Assembly (NCBI GenBank): GCA_011503125.2
Contig: WWBZ02000022.1
Coordinates: 3,658,001-3,722,000, forward strand
Reading direction: 5' to 3'
Source of the DNA: Botryosphaeria dothidea
Lineage: Eukaryota; Ascomycota; Dothideomycetes; Botryosphaeriales; Botryosphaeriaceae
DNA: 64,000 bases
Below the pieces are notes generated by a model. It searched no databases and had not been told where the DNA came from. It saw only the letters and a program-made list of their open reading frames with translations. Of this stretch, positions 46,429 to 58,161 are shown in pieces. The translations under genes were made by a program, and so were the position numbers. The stretch's first letter is position 1, and the number at the start of each line of letters is the position of its first letter.

Positions 46429-48093
46429 ATGTCCGAGCTGCTGGAATTTATCCTGTCCCACGAAGATGCCTTCAAGAGGTACGTGCCTGGGGCCTGTGCG
46501 CTTATGTGGTTATTGAGATACTAACTTCACCACAGTCGAGGTCGTCTGGCGTCGCTGTACTCGGACTTTCGCATCCAGCAAGCAAGCAACCCGGACGGAT
46601 ACAATGCGAACATCACAGCATGGCGCCAGGCTCTTACGGATGCCGCTCGTGCCGGCCTCATTCCTTCGCAAACGGGAGCAAATAATCTGCTCACTTTGAG
46701 CACCAGCGAAGCTCTACTCCGGGAGCTCACAAGCAAAGACTTTGGGAGGCCGTTGGCACTGGCTGCTGTTATTGTGCGTATATATGGAGGGCTTTGTATA
46801 GTGAGTGGACTTTCTGACTGTTTAAAGCACGATGCCGTCTCAAAAAAAGAAATGATCCCGCTGAAGGACTTCCGGGTAGCCCAGACGAGCATCTATGCAC
46901 GAAGCTGGAGCATAAGTCCGCTCTCCATCCTTTCATGGGGATTGCAACAACTAGGTGTGATCGGCGGGACCACATCGCAAGACAAGCTAGCAGCCGGTGA
47001 ATTCGTCATCATGGCAAACCTCGAGGTATTCCTTCCTGCATCGTCACCACCTCCACTGAAAGACCTACCTCCTCACTCACCACTCGCACAGGCCGCCAGC
47101 AACGCCATCATAGCGCAAGCCTCAAACCACAAGTCCGTAGTCGACCGCATCTACTCCCTGGACTCCTTCCACAGCACCTTCGAGCACGCCCTCTCCACGA
47201 GCCAGACCCTCACCCCGACCGACCTCTCCCTCGCCCTCACCCACCTCTCCCGCGACAAATCCGCCCTCTCCTACGACCCTTCCTCCCAAACGATCAAATT
47301 CGCACCTCCCCACGCCACCCGCGCCGGACCCATAACCCAGCAAGACATCACCATCGCGCACCTGCGCAGCCTGATCGCCTCGCTCAACGAGCAGCTTCCG
47401 ATCCTCTCCGCGCGGGTCGCGTCGTGCGACGCCGCCGCCCGCACCGCCGTCGCGCACAAGTCGTCGCGCGCCACCGCGCTCGCGGCGCTGCGCTCCAAGA
47501 AGCTGGCGGAGCAAGGGCTGCAGCGGCGCGCGGGCACGCTGGCGCAGCTGGAGACCGTGTATGCCAAGATCGAGGAGGCGGCCGACAATGTCGAGGTGGT
47601 GCGGGCGATGGAGGCGAGCGCGGGCGTGCTCAAGGGGCTGCACGCGCAGGTGGGCGGGGCCGAAGGCGTCGAGGAAGTGGTGGAGGCGCTGCGGGAGGAG
47701 ATGGGTAAGGCGGATGAGGTCAATGAGGTGATCAATGAAGTTGGTAGGGAGGGAGCGGCGGTGGATGAGGATGAGGTGGACGAGGAGTTTGCGGCGCTGG
47801 AGAGGGCGGAGAGGGACAAGGAAGAGAGGGAGGAGGCGGAGAGGACGGCGGAGATGTTGAGGGAGGTGGAGAAGCTCGAGGAGGACAGAAAGAGGGTGGA
47901 AAAGGCGAGGGAAGCGGAGAAGGTGAGGGAGGCAGAGCGCAAGGGAGCGACCAAGGGAGATGAGGAAGCGCAGGTTCTAGAGACGTCGCAGGAACTCGGA
48001 CGTATGTCACTCGATGAGGAGTCCAGGCCGGCAGCGCTTTCGGAAGAGCAAGACAAGGCACCAGAGCAGAGACAGCGGGTGTTGGTGGAGTAG
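46429..48093 (+). CDS. CHM7/CHMP7-like ESCRT-III protein (Snf7 family)
   Basis: Four exons (46429-46478, 46536-46773, 46828-47025, 47092-48093), about 495 residues. The N-terminal half is the winged-helix-like region typical of CHMP7 (LYSDFRIQQ, WRQALTDAARAG, WGLQQLGVI). The C-terminal half is the Snf7-type helical domain (AHLRSLIASLNEQLPILSAR, LETVYAKIEEAADNVEVVRAMEAS), followed by a Glu/Lys-rich coiled coil. Known role: recruits ESCRT-III to the inner nuclear membrane for nuclear envelope sealing and surveillance of nuclear pores. It lies 235 bases behind the dehydrogenase on the same strand. The assignment is by overall pattern; Snf7 family sure, CHM7 subgroup likely. Confidence 0.82.
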
Positions 48094-48335
48094 AGCAGCC
48101 TGCTCTTCTTTCGGATAAGGAATAGCTTCGTGACTTGCACATAGATTGTACCTGAATTTGGACGACACACTAAAGGAGTTGGGACATTGGACATAATTTA
48201 GCAGGCGTTGGCACATGACGGAGAATCCAAGGGTATCACATTTTCATTTCAGCCATCCTACGCTGTATGTAGAAGATAAAGCAGTTTTTTTTATGTACCG
48301 GCCCGGCCTTTCGAACGGACCGGTGAAACGCAAAA

Positions 48336-49993
48336 CTATTTTCCATCCCCTGTATCCACATCCATGACAGACTCGGATGGGACCTCAAACATATGCATTT
48401 TCCGCACGTCCTTCGGATGTGAGGCCAGATGTTCCGGCAAAGAAGAGGGGATGCTTTGCTTCCTTCTCTTGTTTGGCGGGCTTGTTACGGTTTGGCTGGG
48501 TGTTCTCGGAGTTTGTGTAGTGTCGAGAGCAGAAGTATCATCACTGCTGTGGTCTCCTGCCTCTTCCATGGAATTCGAGTTGCGATGGGCAAGCGAAGGA
48601 GCACCGCGAGCAGCGTCATCGACTCGGCGGCGGACCTTACCGAGCGCTTCTTGGTTTTCGTCGTAAGGATGGGGCTCCCAATCTCCTTCCAGAACCCTGG
48701 TTGTGTCTTCTGAAGGCGCTGTGCCGTTCGTCTCTGGAGGCTGGCTGATTTCCTCTTCCTTGGCTCCGCTGTCCGCCTTTGGGACAGACCTTTTGGCTCT
48801 CGCGCTCGCGATCAGTTCGTCAAAGTGACTCTTGTTGTTCTTAGCCCAACCCTCGCCGTCGAAGTCCTTTTTCATGACCTGTGCGCCGTTCCCCCCGCCA
48901 ATGATACTACCACCACCGCTCTCCATGTTTTGGCTTCTTTCCCACTTGTCCAGTTCTGAAAGCAGTTCTCGCTTCGTCCTTGGACGTAATGAGTCGACGT
49001 TCGCGTTCCAAAGATTAACCCATTCGGTATGACGCTTGATCTGCTGGGCACGGTTTCCAGAATTGGGGATACCCAGGTCTGCGAGCTTTTTGCGCAAAGC
49101 CTGATCCTTTAGTATGGAATAATTGAGCTGAGGTAGGCGTGCTAGAAGTTCCTGGTTTTTCATGGAGACCGGACCGTTGCGGGAGCGCTGTTGGAGGGGA
49201 TGTGAAGAAGTTACGGTCCTGTGTTGTCTTTTAGATGTCGATTAGTGTTTGGAGTTTCCTTACTTCCAATACGATCATCTTCGACTTACCGTATTCGTGT
49301 TGACCGAGAGGAACCGCTTTCTTTATCCGGCCCCTCGCAGCGATCGAGATGTGAGAAGACGGCTTCCTCCTTCATGCGCTTGTTGCACATTGGGCATGCC
49401 ACCATGCCGTCATTTGGCTGGATTTCTTCCTCTTCCAACTCCGCTACGAAGTCGCTCCCATCATCATTATCTAAGTCAATGATCTCAGGTGTCTGAGAGC
49501 TCGTCGCCGATCTGCGCGGTTGACTCCGTGTCTTACGAGCCGGCCTGGTTGCGGTCTCCTCCTCACCTTCCTCGCCTTCGTCCTCGGAGTCCTTGTTCTC
49601 CTGTAATTTCCTTTTTTTATTGTTCTTGCCTCTCTTCGTAGTCCTTCTCTCGCCAGAACTCCCCGTCTCGTCTCCCGCTGCGCCTCTCCGCGCCAACTCC
49701 AGCGCCTGCGGTCTTGCGGCTTGGAAGGCGTCGACGAGCTCCTGAACAGCTCCATTGCGGCGGAGCTTCGAGTCCTGATCGGCGGTACGGCAGGTAGGGC
49801 AGCGTCCGTCGGCGGCGATGCAGCGGCGTATACACAGTGAGCAGAACGTGTGCGAGCACGACGTCATCATGGGCGTTTGAAAGAAGTCCTTGCAAACCTG
49901 ACATCGCAGCGCTGACTCGAGTGGCGTGAATGTGGCCAGCGGAGTGCCCAGCCAGTCGGTCGAGTCGGAAATGAAGAATCCGGCGGCGTCCAT
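48336..49993 (-). CDS. RAD18: RAD18 postreplication-repair E3 ubiquitin ligase
   Basis: Exons 49993-49290 and 49218-48336 (intron GTAAGT...CACAG), about 528 residues. A C3HC4 RING at residues 31-68 has all eight ligands (CQVC, CSH, CSLC, CPTC). An NLS-like basic stretch and acidic segment follow. The UBZ4 finger (VACPMCNKRMKEEAVFSHLDRC, abbreviated) lies at about 200-225, and a SAP domain (LKDQALRKKLADLGIPNSG) after the intron. The C-terminus is low complexity. Known role: with Rad6 it mono-ubiquitinates PCNA at Lys164 on stalled forks, opening translesion synthesis. The domain order RING-UBZ-SAP is diagnostic. Convergent with CHM7; their stops are 242 bases apart. Confidence 0.95.
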
Positions 49994-51156
49994 GGCTGCG
50001 TTTTACGGCGAGAGAAGGCCGTGGGCTCGCGGCCACGGTGCGGTGGTGATGTAGAAGTGTGCGGCAGAGGAAGAGGCTCGCTTCAGGCGAGACGGGGTTG
50101 CTCAAAGGAGCCCTAATCGGCTCTGGGCGGGAAGGCGCAGCAGGATGCGGGAGGGTGAGAGAATGGTGGGCGAGTGGCAGGTGGTTGACATTAGAGAGAC
50201 GGGACGTGACTGCGCGACTTCGCGCGTCGCGCCATGCGTGCTGCGAAAATTGGACCCCGGCCCCGAACAAGCCCGCAGCACTCAAGGCGTTGCCAACTTT
50301 GGGCCTCTCTACGCGTATATGCCTGGTCAAAAGGCTAATGCAAGAGACAAGGAGCATTGGTGCCCGGTAAAGCGACTGACATGATTGTTTCTATCTAACA
50401 AAGCCCAAAAGACGCTTGGAAAGACGCTGCCCCTAGACTAAGCTGTAGGCAGCAACGACTAAGAAAGCAAGTCGTAGTCGCCATAGGAATGCAGCTGCGG
50501 TATGTCCAGGGTGAAACGAGCCATAGCCTCCACGGAGAATCAGGAAGCTGTGTCAGAGAGCCCTTCGTTTAATCTTGGAGCTGGTCGTGCACGGGCAGGC
50601 TACCAGGAAGCGCCGCCCATATGCTCGATCGAATCGAGTTGATTTGACCGCTCCTCAGCACGCAAAGCAGAAATGGTTGATATGGCTCAAAGCAGCAAGC
50701 CTTCTTTGGTTAGCTACGGTCTGGTTCCCGAGCGCGCCACTCTTGGAGCCACCACTGCCAGACATAAAGGCGAGGGGCGTTGACTCGGTGCCACTCTACA
50801 TGCACCCGTCGGGTTAGAGATTTGCGTAGTGCGGACAGCATGGATCGTCCGCACTGCCCATGAACTTTTGAAGCAGTGGTGACGCCGGACAACCAAGGTT
50901 CAGGTGAGATGTTGGAGCATAGGCGAAGCGAAGAGAAATTCGGTCTGGGGCGGAGACCGGTTGCGGCAGGGCATGCTCCTTATATAGTTCACCGTAGCGC
51001 TTCGGAAAAACCTCGGACGACTCCCTTTCTAGCATGTCTCCCAAATAAGCACTCCCCCGCTCAAGCCTGGCTTATGGAGAATAAATTGCAGAATAAATTG
51101 CTATGTGCAAGAGAGAGTCTAATCGGATTGCTCACAAACTCCCCAACCCAGCACCT
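49994..51156. other. RAD18 upstream and CLC 3' flank, no gene seen
   Basis: Intergenic, minus-strand genes on both sides. It contains a GAATAAATTGC direct repeat (51079-51089 and 51091-51101), which on the minus strand sits about 60 bases past the CLC stop. Nothing else supportable. Confidence 0.45.
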
Positions 51157-53944
51157 CTACCTGTCTTCAAGTTCCAGCCCTTGGTCGTCTCTAGTTTCTT
51201 CCGCTGGTCCCTCTCGGCCCTGCCGATTTGATGGACTACTGGGGCTGAACCCTCCAGCTCCCATTGTATGTCCTTCACTGAGTCTGACCTTTCCTTTGCT
51301 GAGTCCGATCTTCATGCCCACAAACTCTACCACTGCTCTGATCACACCCCAGAGTTTCTCTCCCCGCTCTTCCATACGGCTCTCATCGCGAGGATTCTCG
51401 TGAGCCTCGACCTTGAATTGATACTTCAAACAATCCTTGACTGTGATCAGTCCACTGAGGCGGCCTCGATATTCTACAAGGATCACACGTGGGCCCATCT
51501 TCTTGAAGAGCTCCATGACTGTCTCCAACGGGAGTCTGGGGTGAACGGCAAGTGGCGTGGGATCCACAAATCGGCTGATGTCAATCGTCATTTGTGCTGA
51601 GGTGGCCGCCATTGTATCGAACGAGATTGCTGGTGCCGGTGTGCTAGGTGTATTTCCGGCAAGTTGTGTTCCAGGCGTGAAGTAACACCTAGCTGACGGG
51701 GGCAACGACTGCAAGCGCCGAGCTCGGTCAATCGCATACCGCAGCTCAATGCGCCCAATGTACCCCAGCAGTGTCTTCGATGTTCTGTTCTCGACGATCG
51801 GGTACCCGGAGAAATCATTGTTCGCCAGGATTTTCTCAACCTCGCGCAGCTGAAGTCCTGATGAGGGTAATGTTACGAGATTTGTCGTCATGACCTGGGA
51901 CACAGGTACGCCAAAAGTATGTTCTTCTTTGTTGTCCAAGAACGGGAATCCGTTAGCCCAGATCGCACGATCTGCGATGCCACCTTTTCCAAAACGCTCG
52001 CTGACTGCTTTCGTGACTCCTACCACGATCTGTCACAAGCGTTAGTACGTAGAACATGAACTAGGGGCATCCGTACTCACCATCGTGGGAAGAATATACG
52101 TCAGAGCTCCGGTCAGCTCAAACATTATGACGACAACAGAGACCGTGATGTGCATGATACCACTGAGCGCCGCCGCGGCTCCAAGAAATGCGTAGGTACC
52201 GGGCGTAATGCATGGTCCATCAGGGTCGCATGCTGAGAAGAAGCTCGAGTTTGGGAACGTGTCGTACAAGGCTTGTACGAGAACTCCAACCATCCTGCCA
52301 AATGAGGCACCGATAGCCATGGAAGGAACAAAGATACCTGCAGGGACTTTGCATCCGTATGAAACAATGACCAATAACGTCCGGATAACTGTTGCAGCGG
52401 CTAAAGTAAACACCAGATGCCATCGATGCTTGCGTCTTTGGATCATCAGTAAGGCGAATCAGTACCGTGTAAGAGCGGTTCACTCACTCGCAGATCTCGT
52501 CATAATCATGGGCTCCTTCACATTCTCGGAAGAGAATCTCCATGCTCTCGGTCATATCGATCCGCAGGAACATATTTGGGTAACAAATAATGGCAGTGAT
52601 AAGAGCCAAAACCGTTGCTTCCCAGATTGGATACTGCGCGAGATACTTTTTACGGAAGGCTTGGACGCGCAGGTTCCATTTGATTACAAACGCACCGTAG
52701 AGCCCACCAAAAACACCAAGGATGATGTAAAAGATGACTTCAAAGAAGTGCCAGTCACGGTCATACTTGACCTGGAACATGACCAATTGACCGGTTCTGA
52801 AAGGATTCATTGCCTTATATCGTCAGTGTTTCTACTGTAAGTCGGACTACGCGGGAGACTTACAGCAAGCACAGCCGTAGCAACCAGGGCACAGAAATAA
52901 CTCCTCCACATGGTTTTCAGAGGGAAGTGGTTTGCGATCTCCTGTATTGAACAAATGTCAGCAGCAATACGTTGTAACGTGCCGAACACATACCTCTAAG
53001 GAGAAAAGAACCCCGCCGATTGGACTACCGAAAGCAACACCGACACCGGCGGCCGCACTGGCAGTAAGAATCTCGCGTGTTTTTGACGCGTTCCGCTTGT
53101 ACTTGTTAAACAAGCGTGAAACGACGTTGCCTGTGCACACAGCATAGTGCACACTAGGACCCTCCTTTCCAACCGACAAACCCGAGGCAATGGCCAAGGG
53201 TAGGGTGATGGACTTGATGACCAGAGTCTTGAATCCAAGGAAACCCTTCATGACGAAGCCAGCAACTATACATTTTATCTCCGAGATACCCGAGCCAGCG
53301 GCGTATGGGGCGAATGACTTGACGAGTCTACCGGCGACGAAGGCGAAGGCGGTGGAGAATACGATGTACAGGAGGTAATTGACGGGCCAAAAAGTGCTCC
53401 AGCGATGCCATTCCTTGCAGCCTGCTGCTAGTCAGCGATATTATGAAAAAGGTATGCGGCGAAGCATACCACCCGCGGCACCCCAACAACAGAATTGCTC
53501 GTTCAGATAGAATGCAGTGGTGCAGTAGCCCAGCTTGATGTCGGATAGCCATTCGGTGATGATGTTGAGGAAGGCGGCATTCAAGCCAATGGCGACTCCG
53601 ACCAAGCTGACGACGATCCAGGCCTGGCCAGCATCGTAGGCATCGTAGACTTTGCGGCGCCATGTAGGACCACGGCCGCGATCAAAGAAGCCTTGCTTTT
53701 CTTGGCGGCGAGCTTTGCGACGAAGCTGTTCTCGAGCGGCATCCTGGACCCAATCGATGGTGGTGAAATCTTCGTAGCGTTTGATCTCAGCGATCTCTTC
53801 GTGGATTGCGTGGTCGGCGGTAGTTCTCTCGTGGTCGACACCCTCCTCAGCGTTGGAGAGGGCGGACACGCGGCGGGTCAGCGAAGCGCCGCGCGACTGG
53901 GAAGAGGCGCGCAAGCCGGCGGTGGAGCTTGAGCGGCTAGTCAT
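51157..53944 (-). CDS. CLC family chloride/proton exchanger (Gef1-like)
   Basis: Six exons (53944-53470, 53421-52994, 52941-52864, 52813-52488, 52435-52081, 52029-51157), about 844 residues. About ten or more membrane helices carry the CLC anion-pathway motifs: [16 protein letters not shown] (gating Glu) and [16 protein letters not shown]. The second Glu (SLE then EIA across an intron) marks the proton-coupled, exchanger branch. Two CBS domains follow ([16 protein letters not shown]... and [20 protein letters not shown]...). Known role of this branch: charge balancing for V-ATPase in Golgi, endosome and vacuole, and copper/iron handling in yeast Gef1. All splice phases agree. Divergent from the histone-fold gene. 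Confidence 0.94.
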
Positions 53945-54333
53945 CGCATCGTGTGTCTATCCGGGCGCAGCGGAGGAGCTCGTCATGAATGCGCAGGGCG
54001 AAAGTCGAACTGGCAGCGATGGTGTCGACTGGCTACGTAGGGCAGGCAGCGAGGATGGGACAGGGTACCTTGCATGCGGCCGGGGATCATATCGGATGGC
54101 GATCTTTGCCTATCTTGGCTTATCCGTCTTTAAGTCGCGACTCTCCGCCGCGCTCCTCGCACGCGCCCAACACCCTCCGCACTCAGCCTTCGCTCGTCCG
54201 CCTACCTGCTTCTTCGCCCGCCTCCGTCAACGCGACCACCTTGAAGCAGCTCCAAAGCCTCCCCCCTTCGCCTGCACGCCGCTGTTTCCAATTTTCGAGA
54301 TCACCGCCCGCGTCCGCGCAGAACACCGCCGCA
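53945..54333. promoter_or_regulatory. Divergent promoter between CLC and histone-fold genes
   Basis: About 390 bases between outward-facing starts. The half nearest the histone-fold gene is C-rich and pyrimidine-rich. No discrete element identified. Confidence 0.5.
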
Positions 54334-55025
54334 ATGCCGTACAACAACAACCCCATTCCCCGCCCGGCCAACATTACTGGCTCAGTATCTCTACCCCGTG
54401 AGTACTGCCTCAAAACTATGTCTTTCAAAATGCCCTGGTGAACTAACTGTCTGAGCAGTCGCGCGTGTGAAGAAAATTATCCAGGCCGATGAGGACATCA
54501 ATGCCTGCTCCGCCAACGCCGCCTTCGCAATTGCCGTGGCCACTGAGGAGTTCGTATACTACCTGACCGAGCAGGCCCACAAAATGTGCAAGGCGGAGAA
54601 GAAGCCGAAACGCTCTCTGGCCTACACTCACGTCCGTACGTTCGCCCAATGCACTCTTCCGAAGTGCCCGAAGCTCACCGGTTGCAGAACAAGCTGTCGC
54701 CCGACTTGACAACCTCGAATTTCTGACCGACGTCGTCCCCAAGACCCAGAGTTATAGGGATGCCAAGGCTGAGCGGGAGAAGAAGAAGGCTGCTCAGGCC
54801 GCTGCTCAAGAGGCTGCTCACGCAAATGGAACTGCTACCAACGGACAGACGACTCTCACTCCGGTTGCTGCTGCTGCTGCTGCTCCTACTCCTCCTACTC
54901 CTTCTCCCGCTGCTCCGATCAATGGTCTGCCCCCGAACGACCAGGCCACTGCTGGCGCTGAAAAGCCAGAACCCGAGAATGGAGGTGACGCCATGGACGT
55001 GGACCCGAAGCCTGCGCCTGCGTAA
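54334..55025 (+). CDS. CBF/NF-Y-type histone-fold protein, Dpb3/Dls1/CHRAC15-like
   Basis: Three exons (54334-54397, 54459-54635, 54688-55025), about 192 residues. The histone fold at about residues 20-95 starts LARVKKIIQADEDINACSAN, then AFAIAVATEEFVYYLTEQ, KPKRSLAYTHVQQAVARLDN and EFLTDVVPK. An Ala/Pro-rich tail with a six-Ala run and an acidic end (GDAMDVDPKP) follows. Known relatives are the small subunit of DNA polymerase epsilon (Dpb3) and of ISWI/CHRAC chromatin remodellers (Dls1, CHRAC15); which complex applies here cannot be told from sequence. The donor at 54636 (GTACGT) was preferred over 54632 because it keeps the frame and restores the conserved QQAVAR join. Confidence 0.88.
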
Positions 55026-55452
55026 GCGCTGCTGGATTGATTCCAGGATATGCTTCTCGCACGGATGTGCGAGCCCATCTTTGAAAAAAAACAGGTCAGG
55101 CGTTACTTGAATTTCTAAGGACAATCAGGGATCATGATTGCAGTGCATCGGGTGGCGTTGGTTAGGCTACTGGCTCAGAAAGATACCAAAATCAACTGTC
55201 AACAAGAATACTCATGAGGAGTTTTCACGCGTGCGCCTATGGGAAGTTTAGGTGAGATCCATCAATTTCAGCTAATAATTCATGTACAAAGAGCGAATGA
55301 CAAATGCCCTTCCCTTTGTGTATCTATGCCCCTTCATGCACATGTATGATCACTCTCTACCACGTATGATTGTTCGATTTTTCGTTTCTCATAAAACCAA
55401 CTCCCTTTTCCTGCAAACTGGCGTCTGGGCTATCCTCCACGACTATTGCCCC
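55026..55452. terminator. Convergent 3' region of histone-fold and peroxygenase genes
   Basis: Holds the two 3' flanks. An A-run at 55083-55091 follows the histone-fold stop. No gene or structured element seen. Confidence 0.45.
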
Positions 55453-56772
55453 TTAGGTCAACGGGTTCGGGCAGCCCAGGTTCTCGAATTGCGGAGCCAA
55501 CTTATCCGCGATCAAGTTCAGCGCATCCACCGTTGGGGTGATGACGCTGTTCAGCGAGCTTGGCACGCTCTGCATCGACAACTGGTACAGCAGGCAAGCC
55601 GTGTTGGGTGCCTCGATGATCGTGCCGTCCTCGATGGAGCCGAACTTGGTGGGCAACGCGGTGAAGCCGCCTGAGCCGGTGGCGCCGCCGAACAGGACGG
55701 GGTGCAGCAGGTACATGGCGAGGATCTCGCGCGTGACGTCCTCGTTCGTGTAGGGAAGCACGCGGTTAGTCCAGTTGTCCGGAATACGCTCGGGGGTGAA
55801 GCTCCACGAGCCGTCAGATTCCTGCTTGGCGCCGAAGAAGGTCGAGATGGTCTCGAGGTCGGGCGCGTAGCCGCGCGTGCCCGACGGCATCAGCTCGTAC
55901 AGGAAGCTGGCGGCGCCGAAGAGCAGCAGGCTCAGCGGGCCGAAGTAGAAGTTCTCGTTCTCCGCCAGGCTCTGGTCGTACCGCTGCTTGCGGTAGAGTG
56001 CCAGGTTCTCACGGTTGAAGTTGCCCTGGCACGTATCGGTCATCATGCCGAAGAGGGTTCCGTTGAAGTTGTAGTTGTCGCCGCCCGTGAGGAAGTAGTC
56101 GTTGCGGGTGAGCGAAGTGTCGGCCTCAAACTTATTGTGTCCGTCCAACCCCGGCTGGCTGCCGGTCAGCAGCGGCGCGACTGAAGTCCGCGTAGTAGCG
56201 TCGCAACCAATTGATAGCTTCATGGTAATTGGGTCGCCGTCGGTAAGAGTGAGGCCGAGGACGGCGAGCAAGACGGAGAGGTCGTAGCCCACGTTGTAGA
56301 CGTTTTGTTGTGCGTCTACAAGCTCATTGAAGGTGACGATACCGTCACGGGCAAGGAACTACTGTCAATGTCAGAATTTCAGTTTCAGGTGAGAAGGGAC
56401 TAGAGCAAGACCCACGCCATGATTTGCTGCAGCGTTCAGACCAGGGCAAGGTCCACGGATGTCGTTGGCCGTCGGCGCAATGAACTGATGAGCTGTATCA
56501 CCAGGTGCTGGGACTTGATATCCACCCTTTGCGTTGCCGGGAACTCCGTTCTTTGCGTTATTGTACGGATATTCGTCCGTCACCGGCGCGGCGGGTACGT
56601 GGTTGGCGTTGAAGGGGCAAGTAGCTGCTCCACCTGGCTGGTTACCGCCCGGCTGCTGTCGGCGTATTCTTGCTTCGCGGAAGAGAGATGAGTCCACTCC
56701 TGGCATGTCTGCCACGAAGGGGAAGGCGGACGCTGCGGAGAGCAGTGAGGAAGCAAGGAAAAGTGACCGCAT
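55453..56772 (-). CDS. Secreted heme-thiolate peroxidase (peroxygenase/chloroperoxidase family)
   Basis: Exons 56772-56416 and 56358-55453 (intron GTGGGT...AGTAG), about 420 residues. A signal peptide (MRSLFLASSLLSAASA) leads to a Pro/Gly/Asn-rich segment, then RGPCPGLNAAANHG, in which Cys of PCP (about residue 109) ligates the heme. The family motifs SIGCDATT and HNKFEADTSLTRND follow; the usual Glu-Gly-Asp magnesium/acid-base motif reads Glu-Ala-Asp here (about 197-199). Known reaction of the family: H2O2-driven oxygenation or halogenation of organic substrates outside the cell. The start ATG was chosen over an in-frame GTG 15 bases upstream because it begins the signal peptide. A TATATAAA box lies about 85 bases upstream. 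Confidence 0.92.
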
Positions 56773-56854
56773 CTTGAAGGATGGCACAAGCTGTGTGAAT
56801 GTGGATTGTCTTTGCTGAGTCTGCTGGGACCTGACAAGGCCTGCTCAATGGGAC

Positions 56855-56862
56855 TTTATATA
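56855..56862 (-). promoter_or_regulatory. TATA box of the peroxygenase gene
   Basis: Minus-strand TATATAAA, about 85 bases before the ATG at 56772, a normal fungal position. It is the clearest core promoter element in the window and fits an inducible secreted enzyme. Confidence 0.6.
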
Positions 56863-58161
56863 CATAGATCGACATGAAAAGATGCCCAATCGCGACGTGG
56901 GTTGCTCAGTACATGACTGGTGCCGAGGCAGGTTTCCAAAAAGGCAGAACCCAGATGCGGAGAAGAGCTGCCCGCTTTGGCTCCCGTGGAAGCGATTGCG
57001 TAGGTCGTGGGGCATGCGTCTGGTTTGGCCATTGAGGACCTCCAAATTTCAGGTTCGCGGCCACTAGGAAAATAGGCAGTGTCGATCACCAGCACGCACA
57101 TCAGGAGGCTGTCAACGCGGACGGGAGGCCAACCGCGTCATCCTGCACCAATCGGACACAGGGCATTTGTGATCCAGAACGGTGTTCGTGTGCTCCGTCG
57201 AGTACGCGACGATTGCGTGTGTAGATCATGATCATATTCGGCAACAGACGTCAGGTCCCAATGCAAGGGTCTTTCCTAATGCAGCAAAGACGATGTCCAG
57301 AGAAGCAACGGAGGCTGCTTTTAGCGCCTGAATTTCTCCTCGGTAGTTTACCACCCACACTAACCTTCTCCTTAACCTTACTAGTCCCGCCAGTCATCTT
57401 CGAGATATTCAGCCCTTCCCCGCCGATTCCCCGCATTCGTTCACAACACCGCCCAAGCCACAGGGTACACCAGGCTGGTAGGGGGTTTGCCCAGAAAAGC
57501 CTGCACATCGTTTCCTCATAGAGTCGCATCGTCTGAACGGATAATCGAGCCCTAGCTCCTCCATGATCGATGAACAAGCGTCGTAGTGGACGATCAAAAT
57601 CATAAGATAGGAGCTTCAGTACGGAGAAACTTGCTGTAGAATGACTTCTCGGCGAGGTGATTGCCATGGACAGTACACAGAGCGGCGTTGTTGGCGAATG
57701 TGATTTTGCAAAACCAAGGTTCTATCTGGGCTCCTTACCGAATTAGTGTTTGCTTTTCGCGCTATGTATGCCACAAGACCATTTTAGCAAAGAGCAGCGC
57801 GGAATCCAGACCTCCGTGATTCTAGTTCGTAGCGATAGACATCATTCCGAGTCAGGCAGCCGCGATGAAATAATGTAACATGGCAGGTTTACGGCCGTTC
57901 ACTATTTTCGGCCCCTGCCACTGACGATGCTCATGCGCCTCCTTGTGACCCCTTGGACGTCTGAGCAAGCCACATTTCTTTTGGTCACACCCCGAAAGCT
58001 TTCTGGCATTGACGCAACTTCAGCCACTGACGAACAATGCCTGCGAAAGTACGACGCACTCCTGGCCCAGACTTTCGTGTCTCCCTGGTCCTTGGGGCCT
58101 TTCGACTTTTGATCGTTGAGGAGGGAGAAAGTAAGTTCAAATATGACCCGCGAAACAGTTC
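56863..58161. other. Peroxygenase upstream region and MLH1 3' flank
   Basis: About 1.3 kb, no supportable gene. The portion next to the peroxygenase should hold its regulatory sites. Small open frames at 57228-57667 overlap on both strands and have no recognisable domain. Confidence 0.45.
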
